Positions 24,508 to 34,305 of a stretch of 64,000 bases of DNA are shown here, piece by piece. The stretch covers positions 248,001-312,000 of the forward strand of contig CALSNJ010000001.1 of the NCBI GenBank assembly GCA_943787745.1, read 5' to 3'. A program made the translations under genes and the position numbers. Each line of letters starts with the position of its first letter. Position 1 is the first letter of the stretch. Source of the stretch: an uncultured Alphaproteobacteria bacterium (GTDB taxonomy: Bacteria; Pseudomonadota; Alphaproteobacteria; UBA6615). Below the pieces are notes generated by a model, which saw nothing but the letters and a program-made list of their open reading frames with translations, made no database searches and was not told the origin of the DNA.

Positions 24508-26814
24508 ATGGCGACGATGACTGTGACGGATCCCGTATGCGGGATGGATGTAGACCCGCAGACAACACAACATCACCATGAACATGCCGGGGAAACCTAT
24601 CACTTCTGCGGGGGGCGGTGTCGGGAGCGATTTGCCGAGCGACCGGATGACTGGTTGTCGGGCAAGGCTCAGCAGGAAATTGCCGACAGCGCGCCAGCGG
24701 GTGCTCAATACACCTGCCCCATGCACCCGGAAATTGTGCAGGAGGGGCCGGGTGCCTGCCCGAAATGTGGCATGGCGCTCGAGCCGATGACCTTTTCGGC
24801 AGAGAAGGAGCCCAATCACGAGTTGATCGATTTCACGCGGCGATTCTGGGTGGGCTGCGTTTTTGCCGTGCCGCTGCTTTTGATGGCCATGGGCGACATG
24901 CTGCCATTTCTGTCATTTCACGCATGGTTGGGGGCCGGGTTTGGTTGGACCCAGTTGGTTTTGACAACGCCCGTGGTGCTGTGGGCGGGTTGGCCGTTCT
25001 TCCAGCGCGGCTGGCAGTCGATCGGCAATCGTAGTCCCAACATGTTCACGCTGATCGCATTGGGAACCGGGGCAGCCTATCTCTACAGCTTCGTGGCTGT
25101 CGTTTTGCCAGACATGGTGCCCGATGCGTTCAAGGGCCCCAATGGCGCGGTCGCGCTCTATTTTGAATCTGCGGGTGTTATCATCGTGCTGGTGCTGCTC
25201 GGGCAGATGCTGGAGTTGCGTGCGCGGGACCGCACCGGTGACGCGCTTCGTGCGCTCCTCGATTTGTCTCCCGATACCGCACTTCGCATCGGTGCTAACG
25301 GAGATGCGACCGAGGTCTCCCTCGAAGATATCGTGGCTGGTGACCTGCTGCGTGTGCGCCCTGGGGACCGGGTGCCGGTCGATGGCACGGTGAGCGATGG
25401 TGCGAGCGCGGTGGATGAATCGATGATCACGGGCGAGCCCATGCCGGTCTCGAAATCAGAAGGTGAGACCGTCATTGGCGGGACCGTTAACGGGACGGGA
25501 AGTTTCGTGATGCGTGCGGACAAAGTCGGTGCGGACACCATGCTGGCGCGGATCGTCGATATGGTGGCGCAGGCCCAGCGGTCCCGTGCGCCCATCCAGC
25601 GTCTCGTGGACCGTGTCGCGGAATGGTTCGTGCCCATCGTGGTGGCCGTCGCCGTTCTGGCATTTGCGGTCTGGGCGATCTGGGGTCCGCCCCCCGCGCT
25701 GGCATTTGCGGTGGTGGCGGCGGTCTCCGTGTTGATCATTGCCTGCCCCTGCGCGCTTGGCCTCGCCACACCCATGTCCGTGATGGTGGCCACGGGACGT
25801 GGGGCGAGTGCGGGTGTGCTGGTCCGTGACGCGGCCGCTCTGGAAGCCCTGGCGAAGGTTGATCTGCTGATCGTCGACAAGACCGGCACCCTGACGGCGG
25901 GCCGGCCCAGCCTGACAAACGTCATTCTGGTGGACGGTTTTGATGAGGATACGGTGTTGGGGGTGGCGGGCAGTCTGGAGACAGGCAGCGAGCATCCTTT
26001 GGGTGCGGCAATCCTGGCGGCCGCGCCTGAGCGTGATTTGCCGCTCGGCGAGGTTTCGGGCTTTGAGTCCAGAACCGGCAAGGGCGTTGTCGGCAAGATC
26101 AACGGCAAGACCGTTGGCCTTGGGAATCTAGCGCTGATGTCCGAACTCGAGGTCGGCACTGACCTGCTGCAGGCGCAGGTCGAGGACTTGCGCCGTGAAG
26201 GTGCGACCGCCGTTTTTGTGTCGGTTGCCGGAGAACTGGCCGGTGTGCTGGCGGTGTCTGACCCAATCAAGGAGACCACCCCCGAAGCGCTCGCGGCCCT
26301 GCGTGACGAAGGCATGGAGATCGTCATGGTCACCGGCGACAATCGGACCACGGCTGAAGCTGTTGCTGGAAAGCTTGGCATCGATCGCGTGGAAGCCGAT
26401 GTTCTGCCCGAGGACAAGGAAACGATTGTCCGTCGTTATCAGGAGCGGGGGCGTCGGGTCGCCATGGCGGGAGATGGGATCAATGATGCGCCCGCGCTCG
26501 CGCGTGCTGATGTCGGCATTGCAATGGGGACCGGCACGGATGTGGCCATGGAGAGCGCCGGGATCACCCTGATCAAGGGCGATCTGACCGCGCTTGTGCG
26601 CGCACGGCATCTCTCAACAGCCACCATGCGCAACATCCGCCAGAACCTGTTCTTTGCATTTTTCTACAATGCCGCAGGTGTGCCGTTGGCCGCGGGCATC
26701 CTGTTCCCGTTCCTGGGCATCCTGCTCAACCCAATGATCGCCGCAGCAGCCATGAGCCTGAGCTCGGTCTCGGTGATCGGCAACGCGCTCCGGCTGCGGA
26801 ACGCAAAGCTGTAG
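24508..26814 (+). CDS. copA: Copper-exporting P1B-type ATPase
   Basis: A 768-residue inner membrane pump. It has an unusual N-terminus: a YHS domain (about 6-50, DPVCGMDV ... YHFCGGRC) and a heavy-metal-binding module (about 68-93, [10 protein letters not shown] ... [10 protein letters not shown]) rather than an HMA ferredoxin fold. Then come the transport core with CPC in [13 protein letters not shown], actuator TGEP, phosphorylation DKTGT, SEHPLG and hinge GDGINDAP. It exports Cu(I) to the periplasm. The ATG at 24508 lies one base past the cueR stop; a longer frame inside cueR is not used. Confidence 0.94.
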   Translation: MATMTVTDPVCGMDVDPQTTQHHHEHAGETYHFCGGRCRERFAERPDDWLSGKAQQEIADSAPAGAQYTCPMHPEIVQEGPGACPKCGMALEPMTFSAEKEPNHELIDFTRRFWVGCVFAVPLLLMAMGDMLPFLSFHAWLGAGFGWTQLVLTTPVVLWAGWPFFQRGWQSIGNRSPNMFTLIALGTGAAYLYSFVAVVLPDMVPDAFKGPNGAVALYFESAGVIIVLVLLGQMLELRARDRTGDALRALLDLSPDTALRIGANGDATEVSLEDIVAGDLLRVRPGDRVPVDGTVSDGASAVDESMITGEPMPVSKSEGETVIGGTVNGTGSFVMRADKVGADTMLARIVDMVAQAQRSRAPIQRLVDRVAEWFVPIVVAVAVLAFAVWAIWGPPPALAFAVVAAVSVLIIACPCALGLATPMSVMVATGRGASAGVLVRDAAALEALAKVDLLIVDKTGTLTAGRPSLTNVILVDGFDEDTVLGVAGSLETGSEHPLGAAILAAAPERDLPLGEVSGFESRTGKGVVGKINGKTVGLGNLALMSELEVGTDLLQAQVEDLRREGATAVFVSVAGELAGVLAVSDPIKETTPEALAALRDEGMEIVMVTGDNRTTAEAVAGKLGIDRVEADVLPEDKETIVRRYQERGRRVAMAGDGINDAPALARADVGIAMGTGTDVAMESAGITLIKGDLTALVRARHLSTATMRNIRQNLFFAFFYNAAGVPLAAGILFPFLGILLNPMIAAAAMSLSSVSVIGNALRLRNAKL

Positions 26815-26818
26815 CCGT

Positions 26819-27865
26819 TTAGGCGTTACCGCGGTTCTCGCGCCACAGGCCGAGAGTCTGCTGGACCGGGCGGTCGGAGAAGCTGAACAGGACGGCGTCC
26901 TCATTGGCGATGTGCTTCTGGGGCGCCCAGCAGGGCACCACGAAGTGATCGCGCTTGGACCATTCGAAGGTCTCGTCGCCGATGATCGACTTGCCTGAAC
27001 CTTCGACGACACTGAAGACGGTCGCATCCGTGCTCTGATAGGTCGCGGTCTCGAAACCCTTGGGCAGAAGCTGCATGAAGGTGCCCAGCGTCGGCATGGC
27101 CGACTGGCCGTTGTCGGGGTTCACATAGCGCAGTTTCAGGCCGTGGCATGGGTCCCATTCCTCGGCCTTGCGCATAGTTTCCAGGGCTTCCCGGGTCCGG
27201 CTATAGGGATAGTTGAAGATCGGTGAGTTCGCGGTCTGCGGCTGGTGATCCACAGGGGCGAGGCCCATGCCGTAGCGCGCGAGGGTATCGCCGGCGGGGC
27301 GGGACGTCGGATGGGTGGGCTCAGGATAGGGTTCGGCAAAAGTCGTATCGAGGGTTTCGACCAGGGGTACGTCCAGTCCGTCGAGCCAGACCATCGGGGT
27401 GTCGGTTTCGTTGCCATGGTCGTGCCATGTCCAGGATGGGGTGATGACGAAGTCACCCTCTTCCATGATGGTCTTCTCACCATCAACAGCCGTGTAGGCA
27501 CCTGACCCCTCCACAATGAAGCGCAGGGCGGCCTGAGTGTGGCGATGGGCCGGGGCGATTTCACCCGGCATGATGAGCTGCAGACCGGCAAACAGGGACG
27601 TTGTGACGCGATAGCGCCCGCGCATACCCGGGTTTTCAAGGATCAGCACACGGCGCTCGGCCTGCTCAGCTGTGATCAGGTCGGCGGACTTCATCAGCGT
27701 GTCGCGGATCTCGTTATAGTGCCAGATATAGGGCTGACAGTCGCTCTTCGGGGTCTTTCGCGCGAAGGTGTGGAGGACTTCCCACAAAGGTGCGAGATTC
27801 TTCGGATCGCAATCATCTTTGTAGTAGGGCATCAGGTCGGGGCGGACGTCTGCAACAATGGTCAT
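26819..27865 (-). CDS. Gentisate 1,2-dioxygenase-like bicupin
   Basis: A 348-residue protein with two cupin domains. The first carries [16 protein letters not shown] with later WTWHDHGN as an iron site; the second is [21 protein letters not shown]. The N-terminal [18 protein letters not shown] and [21 protein letters not shown] are typical of gentisate or salicylate dioxygenases, which open the aromatic ring between C1 and C2. The ATG at 27865 has GGAGA upstream. A TRAP transporter follows on the same strand beyond 27976 and may bring in the aromatic acid. Confidence 0.85.
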   Translation of the reverse strand: MTIVADVRPDLMPYYKDDCDPKNLAPLWEVLHTFARKTPKSDCQPYIWHYNEIRDTLMKSADLITAEQAERRVLILENPGMRGRYRVTTSLFAGLQLIMPGEIAPAHRHTQAALRFIVEGSGAYTAVDGEKTIMEEGDFVITPSWTWHDHGNETDTPMVWLDGLDVPLVETLDTTFAEPYPEPTHPTSRPAGDTLARYGMGLAPVDHQPQTANSPIFNYPYSRTREALETMRKAEEWDPCHGLKLRYVNPDNGQSAMPTLGTFMQLLPKGFETATYQSTDATVFSVVEGSGKSIIGDETFEWSKRDHFVVPCWAPQKHIANEDAVLFSFSDRPVQQTLGLWRENRGNA

Positions 27866-27976
27866 GTCTGTATCTCCAGTGGTCGGGCCGCATTTGTGAT
27901 GCGTGGCTCCGGATATCATCTGGTACTTTTATACACCATTCTCAAGAGTATGGTGTTCGCGTTCCGGACGGCGCTA

Positions 27977-29296
27977 TCAGGCCAGCAATCGCGGCAGGAT
28001 CAGTGTAATCGTCGGGAATGCGATCAGGACCCCAACCCGGATGATGTCCGAGGCAAAGAAGGGAATAACGCCCTTGAAGGTCTCGATCATCGGCACGTCC
28101 TTGGCCATCGAATTGATGATGAAGACATTCAATCCGACCGGCGGGGTGATCAGGCCCATCTCCACAACGATCAGCGCGATGATGCCGAACCACAACTTGG
28201 CTTCGTCAGGCGACATCCCGAAGTCCAGCGCGGCGATGATCGGCCAGAAGATCGGGATTGTCAGGAAGATCATCGACAGGGAATCCATGACGAACCCGAG
28301 AACAATAAAGAGCGCGATCATCCCGAACAGGATCGTGTAGGGGGACAAGCCGGAGTTCCCGAAAAAGTCTGCTGCTGTGATGGGCAATTGGGAAAACCCC
28401 AGAAACGCATTGAAGATCGCCGCACCGAGCAGGATCAGGAAAATCATGGCGGTGGTCTGGGCGGTCCCCAACAAGGCTTCAATAAACCCGTTCACACGCA
28501 TCCCGCCGCGGGTGATCGCGATCAGAAATGTGCCGAAGGCCCCGACGCCCGCACCTTCGGTCGGGGTGAATATCCCGAAATAAATCCCGCCCATCACGAG
28601 AACGAAAATGATAAGGACCGGCCAGATTTCCAGCAGCGCGGCCCATTTTTGGGCGCGCGTGGCCCGCTCTCCCGCAGGACCCGCCTCGGGATTGACCCGC
28701 ACGACGATGGCGATCACGGCAATATAACCGAGCGCGGCCAGTATGCCGGGGATGAAGGCGGCCTGAAACAATGTCGCAACATTGGCTTCGACCATCACCG
28801 CGTAGATGATCAGAACGACCGATGGCGGGATGAGAATACCCAGGGTGCCGCCGGCTGCGAGTGATCCGGTGGCCAGTGCCCCTGAATAGTTGAAGCGTTT
28901 GAGTTCGGGCAGCGCGACCTGCCCCATCGTGGCGGATGTGGCCAGTGAAGATCCACTGATCGCGCCGAAGCCCGCGCAACCACCGATTGCCGCCATGGCA
29001 ATACCGCCGCGATGATGTCCCAACCATGTATAGGCCGCTGCGAACAGGGCCTGACTGAGGCCCGCCTTGGCAGCGAACTGGCCCATCAGCAGGAAAAGAG
29101 GGACCACGGAGAGGGTTTCTGCGGTGAACCGCCAATAGGTTTCTGTTTTGAGGTAGCTGAAGAGGGCATTCTCTCCGGCGATAGTGACATAGCCGGCCAT
29201 GCCGACAGTCAGCATTGCCACGCCGATCGGGATGCGCAGCGCGAGCAGCACCAGCATGACACCAAACCCGGTCAGTCCGATTTCGAGACCGCTCAT
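27977..29296 (-). CDS. dctM: TRAP transporter large permease (DctM), system 1
   Basis: A 439-residue inner membrane protein with about 12 segments and DctM signatures (PIGVAMLTVG, AGCAGFGAISGSSLATSATMGQVALPE, LGILIPPSVVLIIYAV, EGAGVGAFGTF, GLITPPVGLNVFII). It carries out sodium-coupled uptake of an organic acid delivered by DctP. Its ATG overlaps the dctQ stop (ATGA at 29293-29296). Confidence 0.95.
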   Translation of the reverse strand: MSGLEIGLTGFGVMLVLLALRIPIGVAMLTVGMAGYVTIAGENALFSYLKTETYWRFTAETLSVVPLFLLMGQFAAKAGLSQALFAAAYTWLGHHRGGIAMAAIGGCAGFGAISGSSLATSATMGQVALPELKRFNYSGALATGSLAAGGTLGILIPPSVVLIIYAVMVEANVATLFQAAFIPGILAALGYIAVIAIVVRVNPEAGPAGERATRAQKWAALLEIWPVLIIFVLVMGGIYFGIFTPTEGAGVGAFGTFLIAITRGGMRVNGFIEALLGTAQTTAMIFLILLGAAIFNAFLGFSQLPITAADFFGNSGLSPYTILFGMIALFIVLGFVMDSLSMIFLTIPIFWPIIAALDFGMSPDEAKLWFGIIALIVVEMGLITPPVGLNVFIINSMAKDVPMIETFKGVIPFFASDIIRVGVLIAFPTITLILPRLLA

Positions 29297-29844
29297 GCAG
29301 GTGTGTCCGGTTTATCCAGGTAACGTCCTGCGCGCATTTCCGCGATGCTGCGTCCGATCGTATAGGCAATCACGATGGTCAGGAATCCAAGCATCGCGAT
29401 GGAAATCGGAAAGGTCGTCCAGCGCGGAAAATTGATGGTCATGGAGAGCTCGTTGTAATAGTACATGTCGAGCCCGCCGAAAATCATGCGCCAGGTCAGA
29501 AGTGCGGCGATTGCCAGGTACAGGATGCCACCAACCACATCGCCGAAAATGCGCGCCCGGACAGGGGCCGTGGACATAAAGAAGTCGACCAGCACATTGC
29601 CGCGCACGATCTGGCACCACGGAAGAAAAGCGAAAACGGAAATTCCGGTTCCAATGGCAACCAGTTCGAAGTCGCCTGGCACAGGTTGCTGCAGAACCGA
29701 ACGCCCGAAAACACTGACCGATGTCAGGATGGCCATTGCGCTCAGCACAACGCCTCCAAAAATCGCGAGCCATTTGGAGACCTGATAGAGAACCCGGCCC
29801 ACCGGATCGGTGGGCCGGGTGTGTTCTGTGGACATTTCACTCAT
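29293..29844 (-). CDS. dctQ: TRAP transporter small permease (DctQ), system 1
   Basis: A 183-residue protein with four membrane segments and the family's GRSVLQQPVPGDFELVAIGTGISVFAFLPWCQ block. It forms the membrane complex with DctM. A very stable 13-bp inverted repeat lies inside codons 9-18, close to the start; together with the intergenic hairpin it may lower expression of the membrane subunits relative to DctP. Confidence 0.92.
   Translation of the reverse strand: MSEMSTEHTRPTDPVGRVLYQVSKWLAIFGGVVLSAMAILTSVSVFGRSVLQQPVPGDFELVAIGTGISVFAFLPWCQIVRGNVLVDFFMSTAPVRARIFGDVVGGILYLAIAALLTWRMIFGGLDMYYYNELSMTINFPRWTTFPISIAMLGFLTIVIAYTIGRSIAEMRAGRYLDKPDTPA
29792..29820 (-). repeat. Perfect 13-bp inverted repeat inside the dctQ 5' coding region
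   Basis: ACCCGGCCCACCG (29792-29804) and CGGTGGGCCGGGT (29808-29820) pair around a GAT loop. It encodes the PTDPVGRV segment of DctQ. No T run follows, so it is more likely an attenuating or RNA-processing structure than a terminator. Confidence 0.6.
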
Positions 29845-29853
29845 GGGGTTGCC

Positions 29854-29877
29854 GGACCTGTCTCAAGTGTCAGGTCC
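29854..29877 (-). promoter_or_regulatory. Stem-loop between dctP and dctQ, system 1
   Basis: GGACCTG (29854-29860) pairs with CAGGTCC (29871-29877) around a 10-nt loop, in the 42-base gap after dctP and before dctQ. No T tract follows. A similar, stronger hairpin sits at the same place in the second TRAP operon, which suggests a shared role in protecting dctP mRNA. Confidence 0.5.
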
Positions 29878-29886
29878 ATGCCGTCC

Positions 29887-30939
29887 TCAGGAGTTGCCGG
29901 CGTATTTCGCGATCATCTCGCGTGCGTCACGAACCATGGCCGGTCCGTCGAGGCCCGACTTGGAGACTTCGTTGTACCAGCGTGTGAAGACAGGCTCCGA
30001 GGCTGCACGCATCCGGTTCACTTCGGCTTCGGGGATCACATAGAACTGGTTTTTGGCCTTGGCTTCGACAGCCTTGCGACCCGGAACCTCGACATCAACC
30101 CAGTTCTGCCCGGCGGCCCGTGCAATATTGCGACCGGAATTGTCGTCGATCACCTTCTGCAGGTCTGCGGGCAGCTTGTCGTAGCTGTCCTTGTTCATCA
30201 GGAAGGTGAAGACGTTTGTGCCCAGACGCGGCTGCGGTCCGGCCAGACTGGAGAAATAGTTTACCAGTTCCGGTGTTTTGACGGCGGGTGCGATCTCATA
30301 GGGCAGGGTCACACCGTTGATAACGCCTTTCGACAAGGCTGCAGGGATCTGCGGGAGCGGCAAGCCAACGCCGGTTGCGCCAAGCGATTCAAGAAGCCAG
30401 ACACCCGCGCGCGATGCGGCACGAATTTTCATGCCTTTTAGGTCTTCCATCTTGCGGACCGGATCCTTGGTCTGGAACAGGAAGCCCTGATGGGAGTGCA
30501 GCAGCAGCGGCTTGTAAGGCGCCAATGCTTTTCCGAGATGCTTGTCCTGGTAATCCTGAAGGGCCAGCGCGGTGGACAATGCGTCTCGATGCACGAAGGG
30601 AAGCTCGAAGGGCTCAACTTCGGGCATGCGACCCGGGGAGAAGCCGGGCAGGGTCCACACGATATCGACAACACCGTCGCGAACCTGATCAAGCAACTGA
30701 GGTGCCTTGCCGCCGAGCTGCATGGCCCAGAACGGCTGGATTTTCAGGCGACCATTGGAATCCGCTTCGATTTTCTTGGCCCAGGGGGCGAGGAAAGTCT
30801 TGCCGGGGTTTGCGACCGGCGGAATGAAGGTGTGCATGCGCAGGGTGATTTCCTGCGACATGGCAGAACCGGCGCTCATCGTGAGTGCCGCGACGGCGGC
30901 ACCCGCAAGCGCGGCGGATTTGAGTGCATTTTTGACCAT
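29887..30939 (-). CDS. dctP: TRAP transporter solute-binding protein (DctP), system 1
   Basis: A 350-residue periplasmic binding protein with signal peptide (LKSAALAGAAVAALTMSAGSAMS). Family features include the MHTFIPPVANPG first strand, the carboxylate-binding Arg region (KIRAASRAGVWLL) and the long hinge helix. It captures an organic acid for the DctQM permease. The ATG at 30939 follows AGGGAGAAACAGT. The nearby gentisate-type dioxygenase suggests an aromatic acid, but this is only context. Confidence 0.92.
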   Translation of the reverse strand: MVKNALKSAALAGAAVAALTMSAGSAMSQEITLRMHTFIPPVANPGKTFLAPWAKKIEADSNGRLKIQPFWAMQLGGKAPQLLDQVRDGVVDIVWTLPGFSPGRMPEVEPFELPFVHRDALSTALALQDYQDKHLGKALAPYKPLLLHSHQGFLFQTKDPVRKMEDLKGMKIRAASRAGVWLLESLGATGVGLPLPQIPAALSKGVINGVTLPYEIAPAVKTPELVNYFSSLAGPQPRLGTNVFTFLMNKDSYDKLPADLQKVIDDNSGRNIARAAGQNWVDVEVPGRKAVEAKAKNQFYVIPEAEVNRMRAASEPVFTRWYNEVSKSGLDGPAMVRDAREMIAKYAGNS

Positions 30940-31094
30940 ACTGTTTCTCCCTGATTTCTCGGGAAGCGACCTTAAAGAGGCGTGCTTCATCATGACTGGA
31001 TGGCGTCAGGGCTTTATCCCTGATCGCGGATTGCCGTTAGTCTAGCGTATCTTTTGCCGTGTGCATCGGCCAAAAGTTTGATGACTATCGGGCG

Positions 31095-31853
31095 CTACAT
31101 CAAACCCCGTCGGATCAGGTTCAGTCCCGCAATCACGATGACCGCGATCAGGAGGTGTTCGAAAACAGCCTGCGAAAATCGTGACCGGAGCCATGTGCCG
31201 ACGGCCATACCGGCAATCACCGGGAGAGAGGCCAATGCGGAAAGAATCAGGATATCGGAAGTGGTCACACCCTGCAGGATCAGATTGCCATGCAAAGGCA
31301 CCGCGCCAACGAGAAACACCATCGCAATCACAACGATGAAGGTGTCTTTGTTCGTGCCGCGCATAGAGAGATAGGTGAACACGGGCGGCCCAAACAGGTT
31401 GGAGACGCTGCCAATCACACCGGATGTGATGCCCACGATCGGGTTTAGCCATCTTTCGTGGCGATCGGGAATGCCAACGGGCAGGCGGACAAGGCGCATC
31501 AGGCCGACGGCGGTGATGACGCCCCCGATGATCGTGAGCAGAATCTCGTTGTTGACGGCGACGATGAGGCTGGATGCCAGAACTGCTGTGACCGCGACAG
31601 CCACGATCATGGTCCAGTAGCGGCGTAGAACGACGAAAAACAATCCGCCGTGAAAAACCTGAAAGATGTTGGTGGAGATGACCGGGATCGCAAGCATCGC
31701 GATCGCCTGGAGCGGTGGCATCAGTACGGCCAGGAAAGGCAGTGAGACCAGAGGCAATCCAATCCCCACAATACCCTTGCTCAGACCGCCGCCGAAAAAG
31801 GCGAGTGCGATCAGTACGAATGTTTCGACCGGGATCGTTTCCAGGGTCGGCAT
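31095..31853 (-). CDS. TauE/SafE-family sulfite/anion exporter
   Basis: A 252-residue inner membrane protein with about eight segments and the two TauE half-repeats: GGGLSKGIVGIGLPLVSLPFLAVLMPP near the N-terminus and GITSGVIGSVSNLFGPPVFTYLSMRG in the middle. Family members export sulfite or sulfoacetate, or move other anions. The ATG at 31853 is chosen because it starts just before the first segment; upstream codons encode a charged, unrelated stretch. It stands apart from the TRAP genes by 155 bases. Confidence 0.88.
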   Translation of the reverse strand: MPTLETIPVETFVLIALAFFGGGLSKGIVGIGLPLVSLPFLAVLMPPLQAIAMLAIPVISTNIFQVFHGGLFFVVLRRYWTMIVAVAVTAVLASSLIVAVNNEILLTIIGGVITAVGLMRLVRLPVGIPDRHERWLNPIVGITSGVIGSVSNLFGPPVFTYLSMRGTNKDTFIVVIAMVFLVGAVPLHGNLILQGVTTSDILILSALASLPVIAGMAVGTWLRSRFSQAVFEHLLIAVIVIAGLNLIRRGLM

Positions 31854-32046
31854 GATCTGGCGACTCCGAAGGCGCGTAAGGATTCCGTGTGACCACGGCA
31901 TTATAGGCTGGCGTTCGAGACTCTGTCTGTCCCAGAACACTGGAAATTCATGACGTCACTTCCCATTTCCCGTCCAGCGTAATGTTTCTGACCCTTCCTG
32001 ACGCACGGGTATTTCATCTTCCCCTCAAGATTTTGGAGTTCTGTTC

Positions 32047-34305
32047 ATGCGGTTAGCCCGTTTGCTGGCAGGCACAGCCATGGGGACTGTTCTCGCTGGT
32101 TGTGCAGTTCTCACTCCCTTGCCCGAGCCTTTGACCACCACCGAGCGGCTTGCCGCCTTTCCGATTGATGGCGCGCCAGTTTCGGCGCCGGTCGAGATTT
32201 ACTGGAACGATCAGCAGGTGCCGTTTGTCGAGGCGCAGACCGACTCTGATTTGGCGGTCACGCTTGGCATGGTGCACGCACATCTGCGGCTCGGGCAGAT
32301 GGAGTTGGCCCGACACCTTGTTCGTGGACGAATCTCGGAATTGGGCGGTCCGCTTGCCGGTGACCTCGACAAGTCCCTGCGTGTCCTGAATTTCGGACGC
32401 GGGGCGGAAGCCACTCTGGAAATGATGCCGGCTGACACGCGGGACTGGCTGGATTCGTTTGTGTCGGGGGTGAACCACTATATCGCGAATGTTGAAACCC
32501 TTCCTCATGAGCACAGGGTGCTCGGCATCAAACGTGAAACCTGGACCGCCGAAGATGTGATTGCCATTGGCCGTCTGGGGTCCACGGATGTGAACTGGCT
32601 GATCTGGTTCGGGATGCTGGATCTTCGTGACCGCCCGGATTGGCCCGAGCTGTGGGCGCGGATCACCGATATCGGGGGAGACTCGATCCCCAGTATTGGA
32701 GCCGAAGCCCGGGATCAGGAATCTGTTTTTCACGAGCTTTTGCTCGGATTTGCCAAGGCGGGCTCCAACGCGGTCGCGGTGTCGGGTGAACGCACCGGTA
32801 CGGGTTCGGCCATGATTGCCAGCGATCCGCATCTGGGGGTGTTTTTGCCCAACCTCTGGGTTCTCGCGGGCTACAAGTCGCCATCCTATCATGCGGTGGG
32901 CATGATGATTCCCGGCGTTCCCTTTATCGCGCTCGGACGCAACGAACAGATCGCATGGGGGGGCACCAATATGCGGGCGCTTTCGACCGATCTGGTGGAT
33001 GTCAGCGATCTGCCCGAGAGCGATTTCACCCACCGCACCGAGGAAATTGGTGTGCGGTGGTGGTTCGACACCGAGATGACCATTCGCGAGACCCCCTATG
33101 GTCCCGTGATCTCTGATGCACCTCTGGTGCCGTCTGCCGGGGAAGGGGTGGAAATCGCCCTGCGCTGGATGGGGCATCAGCCCAGTGATGAAATCACCTC
33201 CATGCTGCGTGTCAGTCAGGCTGATGACTTTGCTGAGTTCCGGCGTGCGCTCGACGGGTTTCATGTTCCCGGCCAGAATATGGTGTTCGCCGATGCTGCG
33301 GGGCATATCGGTCAGGTGATGGCTGTCAAACTTCCCGCACGCCCGACTACGCCACCTTCGGATGTGCTGGTTTCACCCAATGGCATGGATGCCTGGGCCA
33401 ACCCGGTCACCGCGGCAGACTTGCCCGCTGCGTTTGATCCGCCCGAAGGCTATGTGGCATCGGCCAACAACAAGCCCGCCAACGCGGAGGTTGCGGTGGG
33501 TTGGCACTTCTCCAATGACGACAGGATCTCCCGGTTGCGGGAGCTTCTCTCGGGTGATGGCAAAATCGGGGTGGCTGACCTCGAAGCATTGCAACGCGAT
33601 GTTTACCTGCCATCTGCCGTTGCCCTTCGAGACCTGTTGCTCGGTCAGCTTCAGCGATCGGGTGTGACACTTACCCTTGATCAGGATGCGGTTGCCAAAA
33701 CTCTGCAGGATTGGGATGGCCATTACGATGCAGACTCTCAGGGTGCGCTTGCTTTTGAGCTGACGGGCTTTGCCTTTGCGGCGAACTTCTGGAGCGAGGA
33801 AGAACGTGCGCTCATGGAGATTGGCGGCCGCTTCGATGAACAGCTCGGTGAGGCCATCGCGGCAGCTGAACCCGCACGGGTTGCCTCTGCCCTGACGCCG
33901 GCTCTCGATGCAGCGTCCCAAGGTATGCAGGAATTTGGTGTCTGGGGTGACATGCACCGTTTGGGGTTGCGACATCCGTTGAGCTTTATCCCTGTGGTCG
34001 GCGACAAATACGTTTTTGGCAATGTGCCGATCAGCGGCAGTTCAACGACGGTGATGAAGACCGCACATGGCGATACCGATAAACGGCATCTCACGCGGTT
34101 TGGTTCACAGTCGCGCCATATCTCTGATATGTCCGATCCTGATGCGAACTGGTTTGCGCTGTTGGGCGGGCAGGATGGTTGGATCAACAGCGCGAATTTC
34201 ATCGACCAGTTCGATTTATGGTTGCGTGGTGAGTATGTTCAGGTGCCGTTGCTGGTTGAGACGGTGAAACGTCAGTTCCGCCACAAGATTGAGTTACGCC
34301 CGTAA
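32047..34305 (+). CDS. Penicillin/acyl-homoserine-lactone acylase family Ntn hydrolase, lipoprotein
   Basis: A 752-residue Ntn-hydrolase precursor. A lipobox (LAGCAVL) marks it as an outer-membrane or periplasmic lipoprotein. The alpha chain would be cut before the nucleophile Ser in KAGSNAVAVSG (near residue 240), and the beta chain has DPHLGVFLPNLW, GRNEQIAWGGTN and the late SGSSTTVMKTAHGD. These enzymes split amides of acyl chains, including quorum-sensing lactones. The stop codon abuts the ATG of the GH3 gene (TAAATG), so the two are a coupled pair. Confidence 0.88.
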   Translation: MRLARLLAGTAMGTVLAGCAVLTPLPEPLTTTERLAAFPIDGAPVSAPVEIYWNDQQVPFVEAQTDSDLAVTLGMVHAHLRLGQMELARHLVRGRISELGGPLAGDLDKSLRVLNFGRGAEATLEMMPADTRDWLDSFVSGVNHYIANVETLPHEHRVLGIKRETWTAEDVIAIGRLGSTDVNWLIWFGMLDLRDRPDWPELWARITDIGGDSIPSIGAEARDQESVFHELLLGFAKAGSNAVAVSGERTGTGSAMIASDPHLGVFLPNLWVLAGYKSPSYHAVGMMIPGVPFIALGRNEQIAWGGTNMRALSTDLVDVSDLPESDFTHRTEEIGVRWWFDTEMTIRETPYGPVISDAPLVPSAGEGVEIALRWMGHQPSDEITSMLRVSQADDFAEFRRALDGFHVPGQNMVFADAAGHIGQVMAVKLPARPTTPPSDVLVSPNGMDAWANPVTAADLPAAFDPPEGYVASANNKPANAEVAVGWHFSNDDRISRLRELLSGDGKIGVADLEALQRDVYLPSAVALRDLLLGQLQRSGVTLTLDQDAVAKTLQDWDGHYDADSQGALAFELTGFAFAANFWSEEERALMEIGGRFDEQLGEAIAAAEPARVASALTPALDAASQGMQEFGVWGDMHRLGLRHPLSFIPVVGDKYVFGNVPISGSSTTVMKTAHGDTDKRHLTRFGSQSRHISDMSDPDANWFALLGGQDGWINSANFIDQFDLWLRGEYVQVPLLVETVKRQFRHKIELRP

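Noticed and set aside
25158-26417. A 419-codon open frame on the minus strand inside copA
   Set aside because: It is an antisense shadow of a highly conserved GC-rich gene; its product is low-complexity Ser/Arg/Thr with no family features.
27539-28864. A 441-codon plus-strand frame across dctM
   Set aside because: Antisense to the TRAP permease; the translation is charged low-complexity typical of the reverse of membrane codons.
32053-33306. A 417-codon minus-strand frame inside the acylase gene
   Set aside because: Shadow of the acylase reading frame; no ribosome site and no recognisable domain.
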